Source: Pandoraea sp. PE-S2T-3 (GTDB lineage: Bacteria; Pseudomonadota; Gammaproteobacteria; Burkholderiales; Burkholderiaceae). Taken from it: a DNA stretch of 64,000 nucleotides. Under the pieces are notes generated by a model, which did not search any database, had not been told where the DNA came from, and saw nothing but the letters and a program-made list of their open reading frames with translations. This document shows, piece by piece, positions 42,553-50,673 of the stretch. Both the position numbers and the translations under genes were made by a program. The stretch covers positions 1 through 64,000 of the forward strand of contig NZ_NGUQ01000014.1 of the NCBI RefSeq assembly GCF_002179965.1, read 5' to 3'. How positions within the stretch are numbered: position 1 is the stretch's first letter; each line of letters opens with the position of its first letter.

Positions 42553-43929
42553 TTACTTCGTCTCGACGTAAGCTTCCGGCGCGATAGCCTCCCGATCGAT
42601 GACGCCATCGGTCAGCGATTCGAACTGCGCCAACGTCAGCCAATCGTTGCCGGCGGACTTCGGTCGATAGACGGCGCGCAACGGCGGATGCGCCTCGTCA
42701 AGCGGCACGAGATTGCGCGTCTGGTCGAGGCTCTGCGCAACATACGACACGCGCACGAAACGCTTGCCGTCGCGCTGACGCACGAATCGCTCGAACATCA
42801 GCATGCCGCCCGGCACCACATCGTTCTCGCGATACGCCCCCAGCTTCCAGTCGAAACCGAGCATCGCGCGCACTTGCGAGATGTTGGTGTCATGCGCCAC
42901 GAACAGCGTCAGGCGCGCGGGCGGCGGCCCGCCCTTCACCGGTTTGGCCTTCGCCACGCCCGGGCCCGATTCGATGGCCATGGCCACCTGACTCAGCAAC
43001 TGCGAGGCACCGCGTCGCGCCAGATAAGGCGTGTGGTTGACGAGGTCGTACTTGGCGCTGCGCAGGCCCATCAGACGGATGACATCGTCTTCGCCCTTCA
43101 CATGCCCAAAGGCGATGCGCTCGAGCGGCCAGCCATCGGCGTATTGCATGCGGATGGTCTCGCTCATGCTCGCGCCGACCGACACCGGCCCGGTCAGTCC
43201 GATCTTGCCGCTGTCCTTCACGCCCCACGCCTTCGCATACAGACCGCAGGCATCCGCACCCCGTTTCGCGGCGCAGTCCGCCGGTACACCGACCGCCGCG
43301 ACCATCGCTGCGACTTCCGCCTCATACTTCTTGCGCGCCAGCTCGGGAGAGCCGCCCATGGCTTGCAGAATGGCCTCGTTCGCCTGCTTCGGATCCGGGG
43401 TGCCGAGGCCGATCTCTGCGCCATGGAACAGCGTGTCCAACGCGTTGGTGGTGTGCCGCACCGGTACACCGCAGCCCGGGAACATGCCGTCAAGCATCGC
43501 CTTGGCCGTCGCCTGCGTTCGTGGCGACGGGCTCGTCCAGACGAACGTGTCCGCCGCCCCCGCGCAGGCCGCCTTGCCGAGCAGCCCGGCGCGATTGAGC
43601 GTCTGACGTTCCCACGCGCCAAGCAACGTCACCGCCTTGTAGCCATGCGGCGTCAGTTGCCCATCGGCGACTTCGAAGGCGGGCCACGGTTGCGCAGACG
43701 CCGCGTCCATCTTGGGCGTGTCGGTTGCTGCGCGCACGCCATGACGCATCACGATCACGGCGCGCTCCAGACGCATCCCCGAAGGCGCCCATGCCTTCGC
43801 CGCCGAATCTGCGGCGGATGCCTCCGCAGCCATCGCAGCCGGCGACACCAGCGCCGTCGTCAGGCCGCTGGCGATGACCACCGCCAGCGCCGCCCACATT
43901 CCGCCGCTATTCCGGCAATGTCGTTGCAT
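42553..43929 (-). CDS. Periplasmic histidine acid phosphatase, AppA/phytase family
   Basis: The 458-residue protein has an N-terminal signal peptide (to about AAMAAEA) and the histidine-phosphatase core. The nucleophile motif is VIVMRHGVRAA near residue 60, and the acid-base motif is LFVAHDTNIS with PGGMLMFERF behind it. Both match E. coli AppA/Agp, which release phosphate from phytate, sugar phosphates and other esters; here RHGVRAP reads RHGVRAA. The start at 43929 has GGGGAG ten bases upstream, while an ATG at 43947 overlaps the receptor stop. It is the last gene of the tonB-exbBD-receptor operon. Confidence 0.85.
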   Translation of the reverse strand: MQRHCRNSGGMWAALAVVIASGLTTALVSPAAMAAEASAADSAAKAWAPSGMRLERAVIVMRHGVRAATDTPKMDAASAQPWPAFEVADGQLTPHGYKAVTLLGAWERQTLNRAGLLGKAACAGAADTFVWTSPSPRTQATAKAMLDGMFPGCGVPVRHTTNALDTLFHGAEIGLGTPDPKQANEAILQAMGGSPELARKKYEAEVAAMVAAVGVPADCAAKRGADACGLYAKAWGVKDSGKIGLTGPVSVGASMSETIRMQYADGWPLERIAFGHVKGEDDVIRLMGLRSAKYDLVNHTPYLARRGASQLLSQVAMAIESGPGVAKAKPVKGGPPPARLTLFVAHDTNISQVRAMLGFDWKLGAYRENDVVPGGMLMFERFVRQRDGKRFVRVSYVAQSLDQTRNLVPLDEAHPPLRAVYRPKSAGNDWLTLAQFESLTDGVIDREAIAPEAYVETK

Positions 43930-43946
43930 GGATTTCTGTCTCCCCA

Positions 43947-46169
43947 TCAGAAGTCGATACGCGCGTTCAGGCTGAGCGTACGCGGTGCCCCCACCTGGAG
44001 GTAGTTCTCCTGGTAGTACGACCAGTAGCGGCGATCGGTCAGGTTCGTCACGTTGGCACGCAGGGTCACGAGCTTGCCATACATGCGCGTGCGGTAACCC
44101 ACACCGGCGTCGAGCAATGCCGACGGGTTGATGTAATTCACGTTGCCCGAGTCGATCGCCATGCCGCCGAGGTAGCGCACGCCAAACTGGAAGTACAGAC
44201 CTTGCACGGCCGGCACGCGCCACGTTGCCTGGAAAGCGGCCTGCCAGTTCGGCGCACCGACGGCACGCTTGCCGTTCACGCCGGCGGCCGCGTTGACGTA
44301 TTCCGAATTCAGCCCCATCACGCTGGCATCGAGCGTCAGACTGCGCAGCACGTCGACCGAGCCACCCAGTTCAACACCCTGATAGCGCACCTTGCCGTCC
44401 TGCACGAAGTAGTTCGCGCTGTTGACGTACTCCGCCCCGCGCTCCACACGGAACAGTGCCGCCGTCGCACGCCAGCGCCCCTGATCCGTCTTCACGCCCA
44501 CTTCGTACTGATGGCTCTTGATCGGGGCCATCTGCTGGTTGGCGTTTTTCGTCGTGCTGTCGGCGGTGCCGCCCTGCTCCAGCGATTCGACATAGCTGGT
44601 GTAGAACGTGAGATCGCTGCGCGGCGTGTACATCAACGCCACGGTCGGCGTGACCGGCGAGGCGTGGTACGTGGTGGCCGCTGCCGTTGCCGACGCATGC
44701 GCGATTTCGTCGTACGTCTGGTAACGCACACCGGCGAGCAACGACCACGAGCCGTACGAGATACGGTCGCTCGCGAAGATCGCGCGTTGCGTCAGCTTGT
44801 CGTCACCGTACGTGCCGCCGCTGAAGTTCACGTTGTTGGCCGAGTAGATCGTCGGCGAGTACAGGTTGCCGTTACCGACCACCACCTTCGGCGTATTGAC
44901 CGACTTGTTCGACAGCAGCACCAGGTTGCTCGCACCGAGGACGATTTCGTGCGTGAGCGGCCCGGTCTTGAACTTACCCTCGACCGTTGCCTGCACTTCA
45001 TCGAACTCGTAGCTGTGGTACTCAGCGCTGATGCGGTCCGAGTAGTCGCCCTTGTTGCTCGAAATGTAGTACTGGTCCTTCTTGTACTGGCGCACCGAAT
45101 CCGAGTAGCGATAAGCCACCTTGGCGACCCATTCCGGCGCGATCTTGTACTGCACGCCGAGCGTGGCCATCTTGTAGGTCACGTCGGTGTAGGAGCCGTT
45201 GCTATACAGCTTCGAGCGGCCCGAAATCGGATCGGGCACCGAGTACTTCGGGCTGGTGATGATGTCGACGCCACCGGACGTGCGGCGCTCTTGCCACATC
45301 GTGTCGAGCGTGACGGTCAGGTCATTGGTCAGGCGCGCGTCGAGGCCGAGGCCCACCGACGTGCGATTGATCTTGGCGCTGTCGGCGGCCGCGTTGCCTT
45401 CCTCGTGCACCGCGTTGAAGCGGAAACCGAAGCGGTCGTCCTTGCCGAAGCGCCCGCCCGTGTCGAGGTGCTCCTTCCACACGCCGTCTTCCGACCAGCC
45501 CTGGTCATAGCTCAGCGTGAATTGTTCGGTCGCCCGCTTGGTCACGTAGTTGACGATACCGCCGGGGCTGCCAAAGCCGTACATGAAGCCGGTCAGGCCC
45601 TTCAGCACTTCGATGCGGTCGAACATTTCCAGCGGCATTTCCACGCCACGGTTCACGCTCGCCAGACCGTCGATCTTGTAGCCGTTGAGGTCGTCGAGCG
45701 GCAGGCCACGCACGGCGAGCGTGGCCGGGTGCGTGCTGTAGCTCGTGCTGATCGACGTGACCGATGCGTCGTACTTGACCGCTTCCGAGAGGATGTTGGC
45801 CTGACGGTCTTCGATCTCTTCGCCGGACACCGATTTGATCGAGAACGGCGTTTCGATTTCCGGGTGATCGCCGAGTGCACCGGCGCTGGCGCTGCGCTTG
45901 AGGCTCGTGGGCGACGTGATCTGGGCGGCGGAGACATTCACTTCCGGCAGCGTGGCTTCACTGCCGGCCGCTGCCACTACGGTTGTGGCGGCGGCGTCTG
46001 CCTTTGCCTGCGCTTGCGCGGCAAGCGGCAGCAAGCCTGCCAGACAGAGTCCAGCCGCGACGAGGCGCGCGTACAGCGTCGAAGTATGGGGAGACACGTG
46101 TGAAGCGGCAAATGCGGTCGCGGGTGCAGTCTTGCGATGCGTCAGGCGTTGCGATAGATCGTGGCGCAT
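43947..46169 (-). CDS. TonB-dependent outer-membrane receptor (siderophore-receptor-like)
   Basis: The 740-residue protein has a long signal peptide (end near LPLAAQAQA) and a TonB-box-like stretch ATLPEVNVSA. The plug domain shows IETPFSIKSVSGEEIEDRQA and LKGLTGFMYGFGSPGGIVNYVTKR, as in ferric-siderophore receptors. A 22-strand barrel follows, ending in LSLNARIDF with the terminal Phe. Ligand unknown: the operon links it to a phosphatase instead of siderophore genes. It overlaps the start region of the phosphatase gene by one base at most. Confidence 0.85.
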   Translation of the reverse strand: MRHDLSQRLTHRKTAPATAFAASHVSPHTSTLYARLVAAGLCLAGLLPLAAQAQAKADAAATTVVAAAGSEATLPEVNVSAAQITSPTSLKRSASAGALGDHPEIETPFSIKSVSGEEIEDRQANILSEAVKYDASVTSISTSYSTHPATLAVRGLPLDDLNGYKIDGLASVNRGVEMPLEMFDRIEVLKGLTGFMYGFGSPGGIVNYVTKRATEQFTLSYDQGWSEDGVWKEHLDTGGRFGKDDRFGFRFNAVHEEGNAAADSAKINRTSVGLGLDARLTNDLTVTLDTMWQERRTSGGVDIITSPKYSVPDPISGRSKLYSNGSYTDVTYKMATLGVQYKIAPEWVAKVAYRYSDSVRQYKKDQYYISSNKGDYSDRISAEYHSYEFDEVQATVEGKFKTGPLTHEIVLGASNLVLLSNKSVNTPKVVVGNGNLYSPTIYSANNVNFSGGTYGDDKLTQRAIFASDRISYGSWSLLAGVRYQTYDEIAHASATAAATTYHASPVTPTVALMYTPRSDLTFYTSYVESLEQGGTADSTTKNANQQMAPIKSHQYEVGVKTDQGRWRATAALFRVERGAEYVNSANYFVQDGKVRYQGVELGGSVDVLRSLTLDASVMGLNSEYVNAAAGVNGKRAVGAPNWQAAFQATWRVPAVQGLYFQFGVRYLGGMAIDSGNVNYINPSALLDAGVGYRTRMYGKLVTLRANVTNLTDRRYWSYYQENYLQVGAPRTLSLNARIDF

Positions 46170-46373
46170 GGTGATCGAAGTGGTGTGCGAAGGGTTGTGG
46201 TTATCTGGCAACCGGCTACGTTGGTGTTGCCGTTGGCACCGATGCGGGCGCGCAAACGCCCCCACCGGTGCCGCAGCAGCGGCCGGTGTGCCTTATCGAA
46301 ATGGATGGAACTCGGTGAGTCTTTGCGAAGCCGCGCACGAAGACGCGAGATCTGGATTCCGGCCGTTGGGCCT

Positions 46374-46790
46374 TCAGCGTTTCGCCGCCTCGCTGACGAA
46401 ACCGATCTTGGCGAGGCCGCCGGACTGCGCCGCCGACATCACCTGCATGACGTCCTCGTAAGCCGTCTTGCGGTCGGCGCGCAGATGCAGTTCGGGTTGC
46501 GGCTGCGCACGGGCGGCGTCGGTAATCAAGGCACGCATGCCGTCGAGGTCGACGACACGGTCGTTCCAGTGAATGACGCCCGCGGCATCGATCGCCACGT
46601 CGATCGTTTCCGGTTTGACTTCGGCGGGTGCCGACGCCGCACGCGGCAAATCGATCTTCACGGCGTGTTGCAGGGCGGGCATCGTGATGATGAAGATCAC
46701 GAGCAGCACCAGCATCACGTCCACCAGCGGCGTGGTGTTGATCTCGGGGTTGAAGTCGTCTTCGACGTCGTTATGCACGGCACCGGCCAT
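46374..46790 (-). CDS. exbD: ExbD-family TonB energiser
   Basis: The 138-residue protein has a single membrane helix with the functional Asp (INTTPLVDVMLVLLVIFIITMP) and a C-terminal periplasmic domain. It works with ExbB to power TonB. It starts right after the exbB stop with no gap. The pairing with a receptor in the same operon suggests a dedicated system. Confidence 0.92.
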   Translation of the reverse strand: MAGAVHNDVEDDFNPEINTTPLVDVMLVLLVIFIITMPALQHAVKIDLPRAASAPAEVKPETIDVAIDAAGVIHWNDRVVDLDGMRALITDAARAQPQPELHLRADRKTAYEDVMQVMSAAQSGGLAKIGFVSEAAKR

Positions 46791-47573
46791 TTACGCAGCC
46801 TCCGGCATGGCTTCACGGCGGCGCGATTCCTTGGCCGTCACGAGCGCCTTCACCTCGGCGTCGGCACCGGCGTCGATACGTTCACCGCCTTCCGGCAAAC
46901 GCTGTCCGACGACAATCATGTCGTGCAGTTCGTAGATGAACGCGGACAACGCGGCCACCGACGTCTTGTTGGCGCGCAGCAAGGCGTTGTAAGCCAGCGA
47001 GGCGGGAATCGCGACAGCCAGACCGAGCGCGGTCATCACGAGCGTTTCGCCGACCGGGCCCGCCACTTCTCCGATGCTGGCCTGCCCCGATGCACCGATG
47101 GTCATCAGCGCGTGATAAATCCCCCACACGGTGCCGAACAGACCGATGAACGGTGCGCTGGAACCAACGGTAGCCAACACCGGCATACCGCTTTGCATGC
47201 GCACCTGACGGCGCGCAATGCGCTCGCGCAGCGCACGAGTCAACCAGTCGGACAGTACCGGCGGCGTGCGTCCGGCGGCGGTGGCTTGATGATGTTGCAG
47301 CGTGGCGTCCAGACTCGTGTGCGCGAGTTCGACAAACGGGTTGCCGCGCGCGTCGCCGTCGAGCGTGGCGACACCGTCGCGCAGCGAGCCCGCCTTCCAG
47401 AACGCGCCGGTCGCCTGATCGGCCATGCGGCGCAAGCGCCAGTTGGCGAACGCCTTCGTCACGATGACGTACCACGACGCCACCGACATCACGAACAACA
47501 GAAGGGCGACGCCCTTGATCACGCCGTCGGCTTGCGCCCACAGTGTTTCGAATCCGAATTGAGGAGTTGCCAT
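46791..47573 (-). CDS. exbB: ExbB-family proton channel protein
   Basis: The 260-residue MotA/TolQ/ExbB protein has three hydrophobic helices (VALLLFVMSVASWYVIVTKAF, then the GLFGTVWGIYHALMTIG segment and ALGLAVAIPASLAYNAL) that form the pentameric channel of the TonB motor. It lies between tonB and exbD in the same operon. Confidence 0.92.
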   Translation of the reverse strand: MATPQFGFETLWAQADGVIKGVALLLFVMSVASWYVIVTKAFANWRLRRMADQATGAFWKAGSLRDGVATLDGDARGNPFVELAHTSLDATLQHHQATAAGRTPPVLSDWLTRALRERIARRQVRMQSGMPVLATVGSSAPFIGLFGTVWGIYHALMTIGASGQASIGEVAGPVGETLVMTALGLAVAIPASLAYNALLRANKTSVAALSAFIYELHDMIVVGQRLPEGGERIDAGADAEVKALVTAKESRRREAMPEAA

Positions 47574-47608
47574 AAAAGCCTCGGTAGAAATAGGCGGGTC
47601 AGGTGAGG

Positions 47609-48334
47609 TCAGGTGTCGAGCGAAAAACGCAGCGGCACGATCACATAGACGGCTTGCGGCTTGCCGTCCTCGGTATAGGGTTTGAACACGGCATGCTGCA
47701 CGGCGCGAATGCCGGCGGCATCGAGTGCGGCAGAGCCGGACGACTGGCGCACCGTAATTTCGCGCGGCAGTCCGTCGGCACCCACGAGTACGCGCACCGT
47801 CACGACACCCTCCTCGCCCATGCGGCGCGACGACTCCGGATAGGTGAGCACCGGGGCGCGCAGGTACTGCACGCCGTGCGTGATGGTCCGCGGTGTCGCC
47901 GGGACCACGGGTGACGGCGTTGCTGCCGGTGCGGCTGCGGCGCTCGGCGCGGCCGTTGCCGGGGCTGCCGGTGTCGGGTCGGTCGCCGGAGCACTTGGCG
48001 CGGGTTCGCTTTTCGGCGACGGGGCGACCGGGCGCGGCGTTGCCTTCGGCGTGACTTGTGGCTTCGGTTCCGGCTTTTGGGGTTGAGGCTGTGGCTGTAG
48101 CTGCGGCTGCGCGACGGCGGGTGCCGGGGTGTCTTGGACGAGCGTGGCGTAAATGGGCGCAGGCGGCGTGATCACCGTCGGTTCGCTATGCCATTGCAGC
48201 GCCAGCATGAGGGCCGCAACGTGCAATGCGATCACGCCACCCAATCGCAGCGCTTGCGAAGCACGCGGCGCCACCAACCAACTGGGCAACGCCGGGACTT
48301 GCAGCGCCGGCATGACGCCATTCGCTCCAGACAT
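47609..48334 (-). CDS. tonB: TonB energy-transducing protein
   Basis: The 241-residue protein has an N-terminal anchor helix (LGGVIALHVAALMLALQW) with the His seen in TonB, a Pro/Ala-rich periplasmic stretch from about 60 to 155 containing Gln-Pro and Lys-Pro repeats, and a C-terminal TonB domain (LTYPESSRRMGEEGVVTVRVLV through FKPYTEDGKPQAVYVIVPLRF). It is the first gene of the operon. AAGGAG lies seven bases before the ATG. Confidence 0.92.
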   Translation of the reverse strand: MSGANGVMPALQVPALPSWLVAPRASQALRLGGVIALHVAALMLALQWHSEPTVITPPAPIYATLVQDTPAPAVAQPQLQPQPQPQKPEPKPQVTPKATPRPVAPSPKSEPAPSAPATDPTPAAPATAAPSAAAAPAATPSPVVPATPRTITHGVQYLRAPVLTYPESSRRMGEEGVVTVRVLVGADGLPREITVRQSSGSAALDAAGIRAVQHAVFKPYTEDGKPQAVYVIVPLRFSLDT

Positions 48335-48400
48335 CGAACTCTCCTTGTGCGTCTAGGCAGACGCAGGTCATCAACGGCACCGAATCCCATTCCGTGTTTT

Positions 48401-48415
48401 TGCAAATCATTTGCA
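48401..48415. promoter_or_regulatory. 7-1-7 Fur-like repeat upstream of tonB
   Basis: TGCAAAT-C-ATTTGCA is a perfect 7-1-7 inverted repeat that keeps TG..AATnATT..CA of the Fur 7-1-7 consensus. It overlaps the neighbouring LacI-type palindrome by six bases. It could be a Fur site, or a half-overlapping second site of the same regulator. Confidence 0.45.
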
Positions 48416-48427
48416 CACGTGTGCAAA
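48410..48427. promoter_or_regulatory. LacI-type operator O1 (tonB operon)
   Basis: TTTGCACACGTGTGCAAA is a perfect 18-bp palindrome with a central CG, as in LacI/PurR-family operators. It lies 76 bases before tonB. Its core matches TTGCAnnCGnnTGCAA, shared with O2 and O3. Confidence 0.65.
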
Positions 48428-48580
48428 ACGACGCAGAAGAAATGCGATTCGGACAACGAGACGAATTGTAGAAATTCAGTGTGACCTCACCGTGACATGG
48501 CTGGCCGTGGTCGGTGAATTTTTCGTGTCGTCCGGACATCGTTCGCATCGGGTCTGTCGTCGTCTTGCTCACGCGAGAAA

Positions 48581-48596
48581 TTGCAATCGAATGCAA
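48581..48596. promoter_or_regulatory. LacI-type operator O2 (between the two operons)
   Basis: TTGCAATCGAATGCAA has 7 of 8 symmetric pairs and the same TTGCAnnCGnnTGCAA pattern. It is 170 bases from O1, so one tetramer or two dimers might loop between the sites. Confidence 0.6.
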
Positions 48597-48625
48597 TCAC
48601 GGTGAAATCAATGCCGTGAAAACGC

Positions 48626-49564
48626 TTAGTCAGGAGATGACGCATGCCGCTGTGTCGATGCGTTCACCACATCGTCCAGCGTGTTGTAGAGCGCCTTACT
48701 CGAAGCGAGAATCGGGTTGCCGCGCGTGAGTCCATCGTCGGCGAGGAAGTCGCTGACCTGCCCGCCTGCTTCCTGCACGAGCACGATACCGGCCAGACAA
48801 TCCCACGCATGAATATGCGGCTCGTAATAGCCGATGAGCCGTCCCGCTGCGGTGTACGCCATCATCAGCGCGCCCGAGCCGATGCGCACGAACATGCCGC
48901 CACGTGCGAGCCAGCCGTCGAGAAACGCCAGAAAGTCAGCGCGATCGACGCGATGCGACACGCCCACGCCCAGCACGCCTTGTGTCGGTGCATTCACGTC
49001 GGCGACGTTCAACGCCGTGCTGACGCGAAGCACATCAGGCTCGCCGCCATCGGGCAAGCGCGGTGTCGAGGCACTGGCCATCACTGCGTTGTCGACAAAT
49101 GCGCCCCGCCCGGTTGCGCCGTGAAACAGTTCGTCGGCATTCGGATCGTAGATCGCGCCGATGGCCGGCACGCCGTCGATGATGACGGCGATTGAGACAC
49201 ACCACGCGTGCATACCGTGGAGAAAACAGGCGGTGCCGTCGATCGGATCGACCACCCACGTGACACGTGACGCTGCGGGCATGTTGCCTGCGGCTGCGCT
49301 TTCTTCACCGAGGAAGGCGTCCGTCGGAAACGCGGCGGCTACGCGCTCACGCACCAGTTGCTCGATAGCGCGATCGGCCACGCTCACGACATCCTGCACG
49401 CCCTTGTATTCCACCGTGAGTGCATCGCGCGTGCGAAACATGGCGAGTGCACGCAGCCCGGCTTCACGGGCGATGATTTGAGCGAGTTGATAGCGCTCAT
49501 CGAGGGAATCGTCGTTGTTGCCGACGTTTTCCGGTGAGCCTATTTGATGGGTGGTTCCGGTCAT
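48626..49564 (-). CDS. Inositol-monophosphatase-family phosphatase
   Basis: The 312-residue Mg2+ phosphatase has the family motifs FLGEESAAAG (metal-binding Glu), WVVDPIDGT (metal-binding Asp pair) and HAWDCLAGIVLV near the C terminus. Substrates in the family include myo-inositol 1-phosphate, fructose 1,6-bisphosphate, PAP and histidinol phosphate. It overlaps the ABC ATPase gene by four bases, so it acts with that importer, most simply by removing phosphate from the imported ester in the cytoplasm. Confidence 0.87.
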   Translation of the reverse strand: MTGTTHQIGSPENVGNNDDSLDERYQLAQIIAREAGLRALAMFRTRDALTVEYKGVQDVVSVADRAIEQLVRERVAAAFPTDAFLGEESAAAGNMPAASRVTWVVDPIDGTACFLHGMHAWCVSIAVIIDGVPAIGAIYDPNADELFHGATGRGAFVDNAVMASASTPRLPDGGEPDVLRVSTALNVADVNAPTQGVLGVGVSHRVDRADFLAFLDGWLARGGMFVRIGSGALMMAYTAAGRLIGYYEPHIHAWDCLAGIVLVQEAGGQVSDFLADDGLTRGNPILASSKALYNTLDDVVNASTQRHASSPD

Positions 49565-50673
49565 TGCGCGGCTCCTACGATAGCCGCGCCGCGCGCATGC
49601 AAGCCAACGGCGACGCGCGTGCCGACGGGGAACGGGGGTTCGAATTGATGTGACAAGACCACGAGGTCTCCTGCGGAGGTTTGAACGAAGTACTGCGTGG
49701 CGCGCCCCAGATAGGTGGCGCGCCGGATTTCACCGATGGGACCGTGCAGCGCGTCGGCACGGTCTTCGGTATGAGGGACGGGCTGCAACGTCAACGCTTC
49801 CGGCCGGATGGCGACGCGAGCGTTGGTCAACGCCGGTCCGGCATAGGGAAGCCTCAGCGGCAGTCCGTGAAAATCGCATTGCGCGTGACCATCGCGTTGT
49901 TCGGTGACGGGCAGATCGATCAGGTTGGCGTTGCTGATGAATGTGGCGACGAACGCATCGGCGGGCTGCTCGACGAGCGTGCGCGGCGCGTCCTGCTGGG
50001 CAATTCGTCCGTCGTGCATGACGACGACCTGATCGCTGATGGCAAGCGCTTCTTCCTGATCGTGCGTGACGTAGACGACCGTCAGGCCGAGTTGTGTCTG
50101 GAGATCGCGAATGTCTTCTCGCACTCGCACGCGCAGACGCGCATCGAGATTCGACAGCGGCTCGTCGAACAGCATCACTTCGGGTTCCAGCACCAGCGCG
50201 CGGGCGACGGCAACACGTTGTTGCTGTCCGCCCGACAGTTCGGCGGGCATGCGCTGCGCCATGGAAGCGAGACCGACACGCGTCAACGATTCGGAGACAC
50301 GGTCGCGCAGTTCCTGCTGGGGCACGCGCGTGACCGTGAGGCCATAGGCCACGTTCTCGAACACGCTCATGTGCGGAAACAGCGCGTACGACTGGAACAC
50401 CATGCTCACGTCGCGATCACGAGCACCGAGACGTGTCACGTCCCGGCCGCCGAGTGTGATGCGTCCCGCGTCCGGCAACTCAAGCCCGGCGATCAGACGC
50501 AGCGTGGTCGTCTTGCCACAGCCGCTCGGCCCCAGCAGCGTCGTCAGCGTGCCCGGGGCGACCGTGAAAGACAAGTCGGGAATGGCGACGTGCGTGCCCC
50601 ACCCTTTGCGGACGTTTTCAAAGACAAGCGCGCCGCGCGGCGTGGATGAGGATGCGGATTTGTTTGCGTTCAT
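49561..50673 (-). CDS. ABC importer ATPase (AfuC/PotA-like)
   Basis: The 370-residue protein has Walker A GPSGCGKTT near 50, Q-loop VFQSYALFPHM, signature LSGGQQQRVAVAR and Walker B LFDEPLSNLD. A C-terminal TOBE region follows (RVAIRPEAL and GEIRRATYLGRATQYFVQT). It is of the type found in Fe(III)/polyamine/phosphonate/sugar-phosphate importers. It overlaps the permease gene by four bases. Confidence 0.9.
   Translation of the reverse strand: MNANKSASSSTPRGALVFENVRKGWGTHVAIPDLSFTVAPGTLTTLLGPSGCGKTTTLRLIAGLELPDAGRITLGGRDVTRLGARDRDVSMVFQSYALFPHMSVFENVAYGLTVTRVPQQELRDRVSESLTRVGLASMAQRMPAELSGGQQQRVAVARALVLEPEVMLFDEPLSNLDARLRVRVREDIRDLQTQLGLTVVYVTHDQEEALAISDQVVVMHDGRIAQQDAPRTLVEQPADAFVATFISNANLIDLPVTEQRDGHAQCDFHGLPLRLPYAGPALTNARVAIRPEALTLQPVPHTEDRADALHGPIGEIRRATYLGRATQYFVQTSAGDLVVLSHQFEPPFPVGTRVAVGLHARGAAIVGAAQ

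Larger units (their letters stand above)
48335..48625. other. Control region of the tonB operon
   Basis: This 291-base space between the inositol-phosphatase gene and tonB carries two LacI-type palindromes (48410-48427 and 48581-48596, centres 170 bases apart) and a 7-1-7 Fur-like repeat at 48401-48415. I did not find a convincing -35/-10 pair. Confidence 0.55.

Noticed and set aside
43947-46169. Calling the TonB receptor a specific siderophore receptor (such as FhuE or FoxA)
   Set aside because: The resemblance is general to the class; no siderophore genes are nearby, and the operon partner is a phosphatase.
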